A DNA stretch of 30,804 nucleotides, taken from assembly GCF_039812505.1 (NCBI RefSeq), contig NZ_JBDIAQ010000029.1, positions 1 through 30,804 of the forward strand, in the 5' to 3' direction. Below the pieces are notes generated by a model. The model searched no databases. It was given only the letters and a program-made list of their open reading frames with translations, and was not told the origin of the DNA. How positions within the stretch are numbered: the stretch's first letter is position 1; every line of letters begins with the position of its first letter. Position numbers and translations under genes: made by a program. This DNA comes from Intrasporangium_A sp039812505. Its GTDB lineage: Bacteria; Actinomycetota; Actinomycetes; Actinomycetales; Dermatophilaceae. Shown here piece after piece: positions 23,325 through 30,804 of this stretch.

Positions 23325-24641
23325 TCAGCCGGCGTTCTTCTTCTGGGCGGCCACGAGGTCGCTCACGAGCTGGGTCTCGTTCTTGGAGACGTAGAACTTG
23401 CTGATCGCGGTCGAGATGTCCGCGTTCCAGGCGAGCGACACGGCGGCGCCGTGCGCGATCGACGAGACGATCGTGTCGTCCTTGAAGGACTTCATGGCCG
23501 CCTGCTGGTAGGGCGGGAAGTCACTGGCCGGGATGTCGGTGCGGGCCGGGATCGAGCCCTTGGCGAGGTTGAAGGCCTTCTGGCCCTCGGCCGAGCCGAT
23601 GAGCATGAGCCAGTCCTTGGCGCCGCCGGGGTTCTTGGCGCCCTTGGGCAGCGTGAAGGAGTCGGCCAGGAAGTCGAAGACGCCGTCGGTGCCCGGGGTC
23701 GGGAACCAGGTCCAGTCCTGGTCCTGCTTCTTGCCCTTCTCGTTGAACTGGGCCAGCGCCCAGTCGCCCATGACGTTGTAGGCGGCCTTGCCGCTGATCA
23801 CCAGGTCGATCGCGACCGGCCAGTCGTCACCGTCGGAGGCGGTGTTGGCGTAGCTCAGCAGCTTCTTGTAGTCCGCGACGGCCTGCTTGACGCCGTCGGA
23901 GTCCCAGGCGGTCTTGCCGTCGAACAGGCCCGAGTAGGCCTCGGCGCCGAGGTCGGCGATCAGGACGGTCTCGAAGAGCTGCACCTGGGTCCAGGTGCCG
24001 GAGACGGCCAGCGGGGTGTCGACGCCGGACGCCTTGACCTTGTCCATGTCGGCGATCCAGCCCTTGATGTCCTTGGGCACCTCGTTGATGCCGGCCTTCT
24101 TCAGGACCGCGACGTTGGCCCACACGACGTTGGCCCGGTGGATGTTCGACGGGACCGAGTAGATGTTGCCGTCGACGGTGAGCCGGTCGAGCAGGTCCTT
24201 CGGGAAGACCTTGTCGCCGCCGAGCGCGTTGATGACGTCGTTGACCGGCTCGATCTGGCCCTTGTCGATGTAGTCCATCAGCTCGGCGCCGGCGTGGCCC
24301 TGGAAGGAGTCCGGCGGCTGGTTGTTCTGCAGGTCGGAGGCGAGCTTGGCCTTCGCGTTCGAGCCCGCGCCGCCCGCGACGGCGAGGTTGACGAACTTGT
24401 TGTTCGGGTACTTCTCCTGGAAGAGCTTGATCAGGGCGTCGAGGCCCTGCTTCTCGGACCCTGCGGCCCACCAGGTGAAGACACCCACGTCGCCTCCGGC
24501 CCCCCCGGCCTTGGTCTGGAGCGCGGTCGTCGGGGCGTTGGCGTTGCCGGTGTCACCGGTCTGGGTGGTGCCGCCGCACGCCGCGAGGGCCAGGGCGACG
24601 AGACCAGCGGTCGCTGCGGATGCAACGGTCCTGCTGCGCAT
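23325..24641 (-). CDS. Sugar ABC transporter substrate-binding lipoprotein (438 aa)
   Basis: Start ATG 24641 is chosen because AAGGAG lies 8 nt upstream; an earlier in-frame ATG (24656) overlaps that site. A signal peptide ends in LALAACGG with the lipidated Cys at about residue 22. The body is a CUT1-type solute-binding protein: GGAGGDVGVFTWWAAGSEKQGLDAL at the start of lobe 1, WANVAVLKKAGI and the final lobe with WLMLIGSAEGQKAFNLAKGSIPARTDI. Acts outside the membrane to deliver sugar to the MalF/MalG-type permeases. Likely repressed by the LacI gene upstream. The sugar cannot be told from sequence; a galactoside or oligosaccharide would fit the neighbouring galTK genes. Confidence 0.93.
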   Translation of the reverse strand: MRSRTVASAATAGLVALALAACGGTTQTGDTGNANAPTTALQTKAGGAGGDVGVFTWWAAGSEKQGLDALIKLFQEKYPNNKFVNLAVAGGAGSNAKAKLASDLQNNQPPDSFQGHAGAELMDYIDKGQIEPVNDVINALGGDKVFPKDLLDRLTVDGNIYSVPSNIHRANVVWANVAVLKKAGINEVPKDIKGWIADMDKVKASGVDTPLAVSGTWTQVQLFETVLIADLGAEAYSGLFDGKTAWDSDGVKQAVADYKKLLSYANTASDGDDWPVAIDLVISGKAAYNVMGDWALAQFNEKGKKQDQDWTWFPTPGTDGVFDFLADSFTLPKGAKNPGGAKDWLMLIGSAEGQKAFNLAKGSIPARTDIPASDFPPYQQAAMKSFKDDTIVSSIAHGAAVSLAWNADISTAISKFYVSKNETQLVSDLVAAQKKNAG

Positions 24642-24694
24642 GTATCTCTCCTTCATCGGTTCGTCGCCGGCACGCCCTCGGGCGGGATCGGTCG

Positions 24695-24711
24695 ACGGGT
24701 GAGCCACCCGT
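24695..24711. promoter_or_regulatory. Palindrome between LacI regulator and binding-protein genes
   Basis: ACGGGTG-AGC-CACCCGT is a perfect 7+3+7 palindrome, 54 nt upstream of the binding-protein start and 70 nt after the regulator's stop. It could be an operator of the importer operon or the regulator's terminator hairpin; I cannot distinguish these. Confidence 0.4.
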
Positions 24712-24780
24712 GGTTCGGATGACTGGTCTGTGGGGCGGCCGCCGGGCGGACGGGCCGGGCACCGGGACACGGGCTCGGCG

Positions 24781-25848
24781 TCATACCTGCTGCCCTGCCG
24801 GTCCGGTGCGGATGGGGCTGACGGTGGCGCGGCGGCCGTGCGGCCCGCCGGAGCCGCGCACGATCAGGCGGGTGGGCATGACGACCGTCGTCGGGGCCGA
24901 CCCGTCACCGAGGAGCCGGACGAACAGCTGCTGGGCCGCCTTCTGCCCCAAGGCGGCCGGGTCCTGGTGGACGACCGTGATGGGCGGGTCGATCAGGTCG
25001 GCGAGCTCGAAGTCGTCGTAGCCGACCAGCCCGAGCGGCAGGTCGAGCCGGCGCATCGCCCGCAGCGTGTGGACCGTGACCCGGTTGTTGCCGGTGATGA
25101 CCGCGGTGACCGGGTCCTTGTCCCGCGACCAGGACTCGAGCGCCGCACCGACCGTGGCCGGCGTGTGCGGTCCCATGCAGATACGGGGGGCGCCGGGCAG
25201 GTGCAGGTCCTGGTGCACGGCCGCGAAGGCCTCGCGCCGCTGCCGGGCGGTCCAGAACTGCGCGTCGTCGCCGAGGAAGCCCACCCGGCGGTGGCCGTGC
25301 GCGACGAGGTGCTCCATCGCGCTGCGGATGCCGCCGGGGTTGTCGCTGAGGATCATGTCGGCCGGGCCGCGGACGGGCCGGTCGAGGTAGACGATCGGGG
25401 TGCCGCTGGCCACGACCTCCGGGTCGACGCCGGGGGTGGTCCCGGCCGGGACCACGACGAGCCCGTCGACCCGGCGGCCGACCAGCTCGGCGAGCACGGC
25501 GCGCTCGCGGGTCGGGGACCCCTCGGCGGAGGCGGTGATCAGCTGGTGCTGGCGGATCCGCGCCTCGCGCTCGACCGCGGCACCGATCTGGGAGTAGAAC
25601 GGGTTGGCCAGGTCCTCGACGACCAGGCCGATGGTGCGCGTGCGCCCGAGCCGGAGCGGGCGGGCGCTGTCGGCGCGCCGGAAGCCGAGGCGCTCGACGA
25701 CGGCGATCACCCGGGCGGCCGTGTCGGGCCGCACGCCGGGCTCGTGGTTGACGACACGGGACACGGTCTTGACCGAGACGTTCGCCTCGAGCGCGACGTC
25801 GGCCATGGTGGGTCGGGTCGCTGTCCGCCGGGTGGACAACCGTGTCAT
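24781..25848 (-). CDS. LacI-family transcriptional regulator of the sugar importer (355 aa)
   Basis: From ATG 25848; ATG 25806 (MADVALEANVS) is an alternative only 14 codons in and would still keep the DNA-binding domain. Helix-turn-helix TMADVALEANVSVKTVSRVVN (about 14-34), hinge around RPLRLGRTRTIGLVVEDLANPFYSQI, ligand domain with VDGLVVVPAG, GTPIVYLDRP, HGHRRVGFLGDD, AVITGNNRVTVHTLRAM and LGLVGYDDFELADLIDPPITVVHQDP. Located just upstream of, and in the same direction as, the importer operon, which makes it the probable repressor of that operon. It is divergent from the deoR-galT-galK operon, with palindromes in between. Confidence 0.93.
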   Translation of the reverse strand: MTRLSTRRTATRPTMADVALEANVSVKTVSRVVNHEPGVRPDTAARVIAVVERLGFRRADSARPLRLGRTRTIGLVVEDLANPFYSQIGAAVEREARIRQHQLITASAEGSPTRERAVLAELVGRRVDGLVVVPAGTTPGVDPEVVASGTPIVYLDRPVRGPADMILSDNPGGIRSAMEHLVAHGHRRVGFLGDDAQFWTARQRREAFAAVHQDLHLPGAPRICMGPHTPATVGAALESWSRDKDPVTAVITGNNRVTVHTLRAMRRLDLPLGLVGYDDFELADLIDPPITVVHQDPAALGQKAAQQLFVRLLGDGSAPTTVVMPTRLIVRGSGGPHGRRATVSPIRTGPAGQQV

Positions 25849-26190
25849 GGGCAGATTCGACCAGTACCCCTGCTCAGACCGCAAGACCACCGTGCCGACC
25901 GGGGTCCCGGATGTCCGGGACTGTCCGATGTCATGTCCGAATCGGACAGGATCGGCGGTCTGCTCGTCCCGGTCCACTCGACTCGCTCCCCCTGCCTCCG
26001 CGTCGGCGCGCTCCCGTGGTCGCCGGCGTGGCGGCACGACTCCGCGGTCGCCCGGTAGCGGCCACGACTCCAGATCGTTGTCCCTCGTGTTCGGAAGTGT
26101 CAAGTCGTGTGAAGAATTGTTAGGCTTTGGTGACCGGCGCGCTCTGCCCCGGTCCCGCCCGCTCCCGCCCCCACCGAGAGGAGACGCGTC
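25849..26190. promoter_or_regulatory. Divergent control region between LacI and DeoR regulators
   Basis: 342 bp without a gene. Two perfect palindromes are found: GTCCCGGA-TG-TCCGGGAC at 25904-25921 and TGTCCGA-A-TCGGACA at 25934-25948, both built on TCCGA/TCCGG half sites and 56-100 nt upstream of the LacI start. Nearer the DeoR start, 26091-26130 is clearly richer in A/T (GAAGAATTGTTAGGCTTTGG) and probably contains that operon's promoter, with TAGGCT at 26121-26126 as a possible -10. GAGGAG lies about 8 nt before the GTG at 26191. Confidence 0.55.
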
Positions 26191-26982
26191 GTGCTCGCCA
26201 GCCAGCGCCGGTCCCTCATCGCCGAGCTCGTCGAGCGGGAGGGCGCGGTGCGCATCTCCGAGCTGGTCGACCGGCTCGGCGTCTCGGACATGACGGTCCG
26301 CCGCGACATCGACCGGCTCTCCTCCGACGGCGTCGTCCAGCGGGTCCACGGCGGGGCCGTGCACCCCGACGAGGCGAACCGGGCCGACGAGCCCGGCTTC
26401 GCGGCCAAGTCGCTGCTGCAGCAGGCCCAGAAGCAGGCCATCGCCCGCGCCGCGGTCGAGCTCGTGGAGCCGGGCAGCGCGATCGGGATCTCGGCCGGCA
26501 CCACGACCGTCGAGCTGGCCCGGCGGCTCACGGCCGTGCCGGGGCTGACCGTCGTGACCAACTCGCTGCCCGCCGCGCAGCTGCTCCACGAGACCGGCGG
26601 CCCGGGGCACACGCTCGTGCTCACCGGCGGCGTGCGCACCCCGTCCGACGCGCTGGTCGGGCCGATCGCCGTGGCCACGCTCGCCTCGCTCCATGTCGAC
26701 CTGCTCTTCCTCGGCGCCCACGGGGTGGATGCCACCGCCGGGCTGACCACGCCGAACCTCGTCGAGGCCGACACGAACCGCGCCCTGATCCGGGCCGGGC
26801 ACCGCGTCTGCGTCCTGGCGGACTCGACGAAGTGGGGCGTGGTCAGCCTCAGCACGTTCGGCCGGCTCGCCGACGTGGACGTGCTCATCACCGACTCCGG
26901 CCTCTCGCCGGCCGCCCGTCGGGCCGCCAAGGAGCAGGTCGGTCAGCTCATCGTCGTCAAACCCGGGAAAGGGACCGCATGA
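26191..26982 (+). CDS. DeoR/GlpR-family transcriptional regulator (263 aa)
   Basis: GTG start with GAGAGGAG ahead. The N-terminal helix-turn-helix contains RISELVDRLGVSDMTVRRDIDRL (about 21-43) and the wing VVQRVHGGA, the DeoR hallmark. The DeoR sensor domain follows: SAIGISAGTTTVELARRL, LTVVTNSLPAA, LVLTGGVRTPSDALVGP, LFLGAHGVD and the final VLADSTKWGVVSLSTF. Such proteins sense phosphorylated sugars. It overlaps galT by 4 bp (ATGA at 26979-26982), so it is very likely an autoregulator of galTK responding to a galactose-pathway metabolite. Confidence 0.94.
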   Translation: MLASQRRSLIAELVEREGAVRISELVDRLGVSDMTVRRDIDRLSSDGVVQRVHGGAVHPDEANRADEPGFAAKSLLQQAQKQAIARAAVELVEPGSAIGISAGTTTVELARRLTAVPGLTVVTNSLPAAQLLHETGGPGHTLVLTGGVRTPSDALVGPIAVATLASLHVDLLFLGAHGVDATAGLTTPNLVEADTNRALIRAGHRVCVLADSTKWGVVSLSTFGRLADVDVLITDSGLSPAARRAAKEQVGQLIVVKPGKGTA

Positions 26983-28085
26983 ACCGTTTCACATCACGCC
27001 GGCTGGCCGACGGCCGCGAGATCACCTACGTCGACGACCCCGACGCGCCGGTGCGCTCCGCCGTGGACACGCGGCCGCTGGGCGACCGGCTCCCCTCCGG
27101 CGAGCTGCGTCGGGACGCGCTCGTGGGCGACTGGGTGGCGGTGGCCGGACACCGGCAGGGGCGCACCTTCCTGCCGCCGAAGGACGAGTGTCCGCTCTGC
27201 CCGACCGGTCGCGGGAGCGTGCCGTCCGAGGTGCCGGAGACTTCGTACGAGGTGGCGGTCTTCGAGAACCGGTTCCCCTCGTACGCGCCGGTCTCGCTCG
27301 GCGCTCGGTCGGTCGACGCGTCCGGGCTCTTCGAGACCAGGCCGGCACTCGGGCGCTGTGAGGTCGTCTGCTTCACCAGCGACCACGAAGGGTCCTTCAA
27401 GGACCTGCCGGTCGAGCGGGTGCGCCGGGTCGTCGACACCTGGGCCGAGCGCACCACGGCGCTGGGGCAGCTGGAGCAGGTGGAGCACGTGTTCTGCTTC
27501 GAGAACCGCGGGCGTGAGATCGGGGTCACCCTGCACCATCCGCACGGGCAGATCTACGCCTACCCGTACCTGCCGGCGCGCACGGCGCAGCTGCTCGCCC
27601 GGGCGCAGGAGCACCAAGCGGCGACCGGGCGGCTGTTGGGTGCCGACCTGCTGGCCGCCGAGCAGGCCGACGGGTCGCGCATCGTGCTGACGTCCGAGCA
27701 CTGGAGCGCCTACGTCCCCTTCGCGGCCCGCTGGCCCGTCGAGGTGCACCTCGCGCCGCACCGCGACGTGCCCGACCTGCCGGCCCTGGACGATGCGGAG
27801 CGCGACGACCTGGCGGTGGTCTACCGGGAGCTGCTGCAGCGGCTCGACCGCTACTACGTCGGGCCCGACGGCGAGCCGATCACGCTGCCGTACATGGCCG
27901 CGTGGCACCAGGCCCCGGTACGGGTCGGGCGGGATGCGTCGCGGCTGCACCTGCAGCTGATGTCGGTGCTGCGGGCACCGGGCAAGCTGAAGTACCTCGC
28001 CGGCTCCGAGTCGGGCGTCGGCGGCTGGATCACCGACGTGCCACCGGAGCGGCAGGCGGCCCGGCTGCGGGAGGTCGCCTCGTGA
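26979..28085 (+). CDS. galT: Galactose-1-phosphate uridylyltransferase (368 aa)
   Basis: The active-site motif HHPHGQIYAYP is at 186-196; by analogy with E. coli GalT the second His of H-P-H (His189) is uridylylated. Cys71 and Cys74 (CPLC) fit the structural zinc site. The N-terminal half has VAVFENRFPSYAPVS and the C-terminal half HLAPHRDVPDLPAL and YMAAWHQAP, as in the family. Length is normal. It transfers UMP from UDP-glucose to galactose-1-phosphate in the Leloir pathway. Its ATG overlaps the deoR stop and its own stop overlaps galK's GTG. Confidence 0.96.
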   Translation: MNRFTSRRLADGREITYVDDPDAPVRSAVDTRPLGDRLPSGELRRDALVGDWVAVAGHRQGRTFLPPKDECPLCPTGRGSVPSEVPETSYEVAVFENRFPSYAPVSLGARSVDASGLFETRPALGRCEVVCFTSDHEGSFKDLPVERVRRVVDTWAERTTALGQLEQVEHVFCFENRGREIGVTLHHPHGQIYAYPYLPARTAQLLARAQEHQAATGRLLGADLLAAEQADGSRIVLTSEHWSAYVPFAARWPVEVHLAPHRDVPDLPALDDAERDDLAVVYRELLQRLDRYYVGPDGEPITLPYMAAWHQAPVRVGRDASRLHLQLMSVLRAPGKLKYLAGSESGVGGWITDVPPERQAARLREVAS

Positions 28086-29260
28086 GCAGCCCCGAGTCAC
28101 TGGTCAGCCGGGTCACCGGACTGTTCGCCGACCTCACCGGGAGCGCCCCCGAGGGAGTGTGGTCCGCACCCGGCCGGGTCAACCTGATCGGCGAGCACAC
28201 CGACTACAACGACGGCCTGTGCCTGCCGATCGGGCTGCCCCAGCGCACGTATGTCGCTGCCACCCGACGCGCGGACCGCACCCTGCGGGTCCGCTCGGCC
28301 CAGCGGCAGGAGGTCGTGGAGGTTCCCCTCGCGGACGTGGCGCCCGGCACCCCGGGCGGGTGGGCGGCATACCTGGCCGGCGTGCTGTGGGCCCTGGCGC
28401 GGGAGGGGTACGACGTGCCCGGCCTCGACGTCGCGGTCGACTCGAGCGTGCCGGTCGGGGCCGGACTGTCGAGCTCGGCGGCCCTGGAGTGCGCGGTCGC
28501 GGCGGCGGTCAGCGACCTGGCCGGGCTGGGCCTGCTCGGCTCGGACGGGGGCCGGGCCGCGCTCGCCCGCGCCTGCATAGCCGCCGAGAACACCATCGCG
28601 CAGGCACCCACCGGTGGCATGGACCAGTCCACGGCGATGCTGTGCCGCGACCGGGCCGCGCTGCTGCTCGACTGCCGCTCGTGGCGGACGCGGCTGGTCC
28701 CCTTCGACCTGGCCGCGCACGGGTACGCCCTGCTGGTCACCGACACCCGGGCCTCGCACGCCCTCGTCGACGGGCAGTACGGGTCGCGGCGCGACCAGTG
28801 TCGGCAGGCGGCGGCCGAGCTCGGGGTGTCCAGCCTGCGCGAGCTCGAGCCGGCGGATCTCGACGCGACGCTCGCCCTGCTCTCGGACGACGTCCTGCGC
28901 CGTCGGGTGCGGCACGTCGTGACGGAGATCGAGCGGGTCCGCACCGCGGCCGCCGCACTGGAGGCCGACGACCTGGCCGCCCTGGGCGCCCTGTTCGACG
29001 CCTCGCACGACTCGATGCGGGTGGACTACGAGATCTCGTGCCTCGAGCTGGACCTCGCCACCGGGACCGCGCGGGCCCACGGCGCCCTCGGGGCGCGGAT
29101 GACCGGCGGTGGCTTCGGCGGCTCGTCCATCGCCCTGGTGGCCCTCGACGCGGTCGAGAGCACCACCAACGCGATCGCCGAGGCCTTCGCCGCGCGCGGG
29201 CTCGTGGCGCCGGTGTCGTTCGCGGTTACCGCCGGGGGCCCGGCCCGCCGCGACTGCTGA
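28082..29260 (+). CDS. galK: Galactokinase (392 aa)
   Basis: GHMP kinase with the galactokinase signature GRVNLIGEHTDYN at 31-43, the ATP-binding motif PVGAGLSSSAALE at 124-136, the catalytic Asp in GGMDQ and the C-terminal GARMTGGGFGGSSIAL loop. Phosphorylates galactose at C1 with ATP in the cytoplasm, feeding GalT. GTG 28082 overlaps galT's stop (GTGA). Third gene of the deoR-galT-galK operon; galE is not in the window. Length fits the family. Confidence 0.96.
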   Translation: MSSPESLVSRVTGLFADLTGSAPEGVWSAPGRVNLIGEHTDYNDGLCLPIGLPQRTYVAATRRADRTLRVRSAQRQEVVEVPLADVAPGTPGGWAAYLAGVLWALAREGYDVPGLDVAVDSSVPVGAGLSSSAALECAVAAAVSDLAGLGLLGSDGGRAALARACIAAENTIAQAPTGGMDQSTAMLCRDRAALLLDCRSWRTRLVPFDLAAHGYALLVTDTRASHALVDGQYGSRRDQCRQAAAELGVSSLRELEPADLDATLALLSDDVLRRRVRHVVTEIERVRTAAAALEADDLAALGALFDASHDSMRVDYEISCLELDLATGTARAHGALGARMTGGGFGGSSIALVALDAVESTTNAIAEAFAARGLVAPVSFAVTAGGPARRDC

Positions 29261-29396
29261 CCGGCACCGGGCAGAGCCCGCGGCGGGGCTTCCGCGAGCC
29301 GAGTCGCGCACGCGGCTGCTCCGCGCGCCGGGCGTTGCACGGCCGCGCGGTGAGCTTGATTTCCGGCCGGTGCGCGACCTCCGGTACCCTGCCCGC

Positions 29397-29484
29397 GGAG
29401 GATTCGCATAGTGGCCTAGTGCGCACGATTGGAAATCGTGTTGGGATAACACCCTCGGGGGTTCAAATCCCCCATCCTCCGCCA
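29397..29484 (+). tRNA. tRNA-Ser (anticodon GGA)
   Basis: Acceptor stem GGAGGAT pairs with ATCCTCC (29474-29480), discriminator G at 29481 and encoded CCA at 29482-29484. The anticodon stem CACGA/TCGTG encloses the loop TTGGAAA with anticodon GGA at 29431-29433, reading UCC/UCU. The extra-long variable arm, TTGGGATAACACCCTC, is the class II form expected of serine, and the T-arm has GGGGGTTCAAATCCCCC. Confidence 0.96.
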
Positions 29485-29493
29485 GGACGAGGG

Positions 29494-29517
29494 GACCTCG
29501 GCGCCCGCGCCGAGGTC
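29494..29517 (+). terminator. Hairpin terminator of the tRNA gene
   Basis: GACCTCGGCGC (29494-29504) and GCGCCGAGGTC (29507-29517) form a perfect 11-bp stem with a 2-nt loop, 9 nt after the CCA end. No T-tract, but stem strength and position fit a terminator. Confidence 0.7.
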
Positions 29518-29607
29518 TCCGCGTCATGGTCGGTCGGACCAGCCGACCCCCAGCCGCGCGCCTGAGACCCCTTTGCGATCCCTGGGGGCGACTGCGAGCA
29601 TCCCCCT

Positions 29608-30624
29608 ATGACGACCCCATCGCGCTCGACCCTGCAGGGCCGCAGCCTGCTCAAGGAGACCGACCTGTCTCCCGACGAGCTGCGCAGCCTGCTCGACCTC
29701 GCCGTGCACCTCAAGGCGGCCAAGCGCGCCGGACGCGAGGAGCGAAGGCTGGTCGGCAAGAACATCGCCCTGCTGTTCACGAAGACCTCGACGCGCACCC
29801 GGGCAGCCTTCGAGGTGGCCGCGGCGGACCAGGGGGCCAGCACGACCTATCTCGACCCCTCCGCGTCCCAGATGGGCCACAAGGAGTCGATCAAGGACAC
29901 GGCCCGCGTCCTCGGCCGGTTCTACGACGGCATCGAGTACCGCGGTGCCGGCCAGGAGGACATCGAGACCCTCGGCACCTGGGCCGGTGTCCCGGTGTGG
30001 AACGGGCTGACCAACGAGTGGCACCCGACCCAGTCGTTGTGCGACGTGCTGACGATGCGCGAGCACAGCGGCAAGCCGGACCACGAGATCAGCTACGCCT
30101 TCGTGGGCGACGCCCGCTACAACATGGGCAACTCGCTGCTGACCGTCGGCGCGATGCTGGGCATGGACGTTCGGGTCGTCGCGCCCCGCTCGTTGTGGCC
30201 CGCTGAGGACGTGGTCGCACAGGCGCAGCAGTATGCCGCCGAGCTGGGGTCCCGGATCACCCTGACGGAGGACGTGGCGGAGGGTGTCCGCGACGTGGAC
30301 TTCGTGCACACGGACGTGTGGGTCTCGATGGGCGAGCCGGCCGAGGTGTGGGCCGAGCGGATCCAGCTCCTCACGCCCTACCAGGTGGATTCCGCCCTGC
30401 TCTCGCGGACCGGCAACCCCGACGTGCGGTTCATGCACTGCCTGCCGGCGCTCCACGACCTCGACACCGCCGTCGGCCGCCAGGTCCACGAGCAGTTCGG
30501 CCTGCAGGAGCTCGAAGTGACCGACGACGTCTTCGAGTCCCGGGCCTCGATCGTCTTCGACCAGGCCGAGAACCGGATGCACACGATCAAGGCGCTCATC
30601 GTCGCCACGTTGGTGGGGGTCTGA
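29608..30624 (+). CDS. argF: Ornithine carbamoyltransferase, E. coli ArgF/ArcB type (338 aa)
   Basis: Carbamoyl-phosphate site FTKTSTRTR at 57-65 and HPTQ at 139-142; ornithine site SMG at 240-242 and HCLP at 277-280. The sequence follows E. coli ArgF very closely through SASQMGHKESIKDTARVLGR, GLTNEWHPTQ, EISYAFVGDARYNMGNSLL and SIVFDQAENRMHTIKA. At 338 aa it is longer than the roughly 310-aa anabolic OTC usual in actinobacteria and is of the ArgF/ArcB type, so it may act in arginine catabolism (arcB) instead. No arginine-pathway genes flank it here. No clear ribosome site before ATG 29608. It follows the tRNA terminator, so it must have its own promoter. Confidence 0.94.
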   Translation: MTTPSRSTLQGRSLLKETDLSPDELRSLLDLAVHLKAAKRAGREERRLVGKNIALLFTKTSTRTRAAFEVAAADQGASTTYLDPSASQMGHKESIKDTARVLGRFYDGIEYRGAGQEDIETLGTWAGVPVWNGLTNEWHPTQSLCDVLTMREHSGKPDHEISYAFVGDARYNMGNSLLTVGAMLGMDVRVVAPRSLWPAEDVVAQAQQYAAELGSRITLTEDVAEGVRDVDFVHTDVWVSMGEPAEVWAERIQLLTPYQVDSALLSRTGNPDVRFMHCLPALHDLDTAVGRQVHEQFGLQELEVTDDVFESRASIVFDQAENRMHTIKALIVATLVGV

Positions 30625-30666
30625 GGCCGGCGCCCCAGCGCCACCATCGCGACCCGGCCAGGCACG

Positions 30667-30743
30667 CCCGCGGCGTGACCCCAGTTCCGCCCGCGGCGAC
30701 CAGGCCCGCCCCGCGGCGTGGCCCCGCCCCGCGGCGTGGCCCC
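30667..30743. repeat. Imperfect GC-rich repeats after argF
   Basis: CCCGCGGCGTG followed by (A/G)CCCC recurs at 30667, 30710 and 30728 (the last two 18 bp apart), with a shorter copy CCCGCGGCGACC at 30690. No gene is seen from 30625 to the window end. Confidence 0.6.
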
Positions 30744-30804
30744 GGTCCGGGCCGCCGCGCGGCTCCGTGCCGGGTCGTGTCATCCGGTCCGCGCTGCGGC
30801 GCCG

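Noticed and set aside
22524..24722. 732-codon plus-strand open frame opposite the importer operon
   Set aside because: Antisense to a clear binding protein and permease; translation is Val/Gly/Asp/Arg low complexity.
26098..26126. TGTCAA and TAGGCT at 17-bp spacing as a sigma-A promoter for deoR
   Set aside because: Spacing is right, but TGTCAA matches the -35 consensus at only two of six positions; only the A/T-rich region is noted.
28097..29527. Long open frames on both strands over galK, including a 468-codon plus frame reading through the tRNA
   Set aside because: galK is unambiguous by its motifs; the others have no recognisable domain and cross the tRNA gene.
1184..30239. GTATGCCGC as an FtsK-orienting (KOPS-like) or other polar sequence
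   Set aside because: Five copies point one way and six the other in the same 30 kb, so there is no strand bias.
29524..30783. 419-codon minus-strand frame opposite argF
   Set aside because: Antisense to a strongly conserved enzyme; N-terminal part is translation of the GC-rich repeats at 30667-30743.

Overview
The window is high-GC DNA with dense short-overlap operons, leaderless-looking or SD-led ATG/GTG starts, a small SRP RNA and CCA-encoding tRNA-Ser. This points to an actinobacterium. Gene content (CUT1 sugar importer, LacI/DeoR regulators, Eis-like acetyltransferase, galTK) and the frequent word GTATGCCGC suggest Micrococcales, perhaps Intrasporangiaceae; that placement is inference.

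Layout. (1) 1-3821, backbone: a minus-strand exported Trp-rich protein of unknown function (323-955), then a plus-strand ABC ATPase and permease pair (1226-3279) and a small SRPBCC protein (3357-3821). (2) 3840-17220, accessory region: a decayed IS5-type transposase on the left, a poorly populated 0.5 kb stretch, a nine-gene co-directional cluster (5046-15006), and a complete 1.79 kb insertion sequence on the right (15433-17220) with perfect 15-bp terminal repeats and a 5-bp target duplication. (3) 17207-21036, backbone: an Eis-like GNAT protein whose present start codon lies inside the IS end, a convergent MFS transporter and a divergent LacI regulator sharing two tandem operator-like repeats with the transporter. 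(4) 21103-25848: SRP RNA on the minus strand, then a minus-strand sugar ABC importer (binding protein, two permeases) preceded by a second LacI regulator. (5) 26191-29260: deoR-galT-galK operon, each gene overlapping the next by 4 bp. (6) tRNA-Ser(GGA) with a strong hairpin terminator and a stand-alone ornithine carbamoyltransferase of the E. coli ArgF/ArcB type.

The most interesting part is the cluster at 5046-15006. In order it encodes a small putative zinc-binding protein, a four-helix membrane protein with a coiled, disordered tail, a lipoprotein combining a vWA-like region with an OmpA-type peptidoglycan-binding domain, a membrane-anchored vWA protein with a full MIDAS, a small exported helical protein, a two-helix membrane protein, a sigma-70-like protein with acidic N-terminus and extra C-terminal domain, an unknown 326-aa protein, and a 1025-aa protein ending in a CHAT (caspase-like) protease with His894 and Cys934 in place. 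Overlapping start/stop codons tie most of these together. I read this as one envelope-to-cytoplasm signalling or conflict system in which a wall-anchored sensor module is coupled to a protease and a sigma-like factor. I do not recognise it as a named system.

Other observations: the 9-mer GTATGCCGC/GCGGCATAC occurs eleven times in the backbone and not once that I can find in the accessory region; a palindromic intergenic repeat is present twice at gene 3' ends; and in-frame minisatellites occur in two neighbouring genes.
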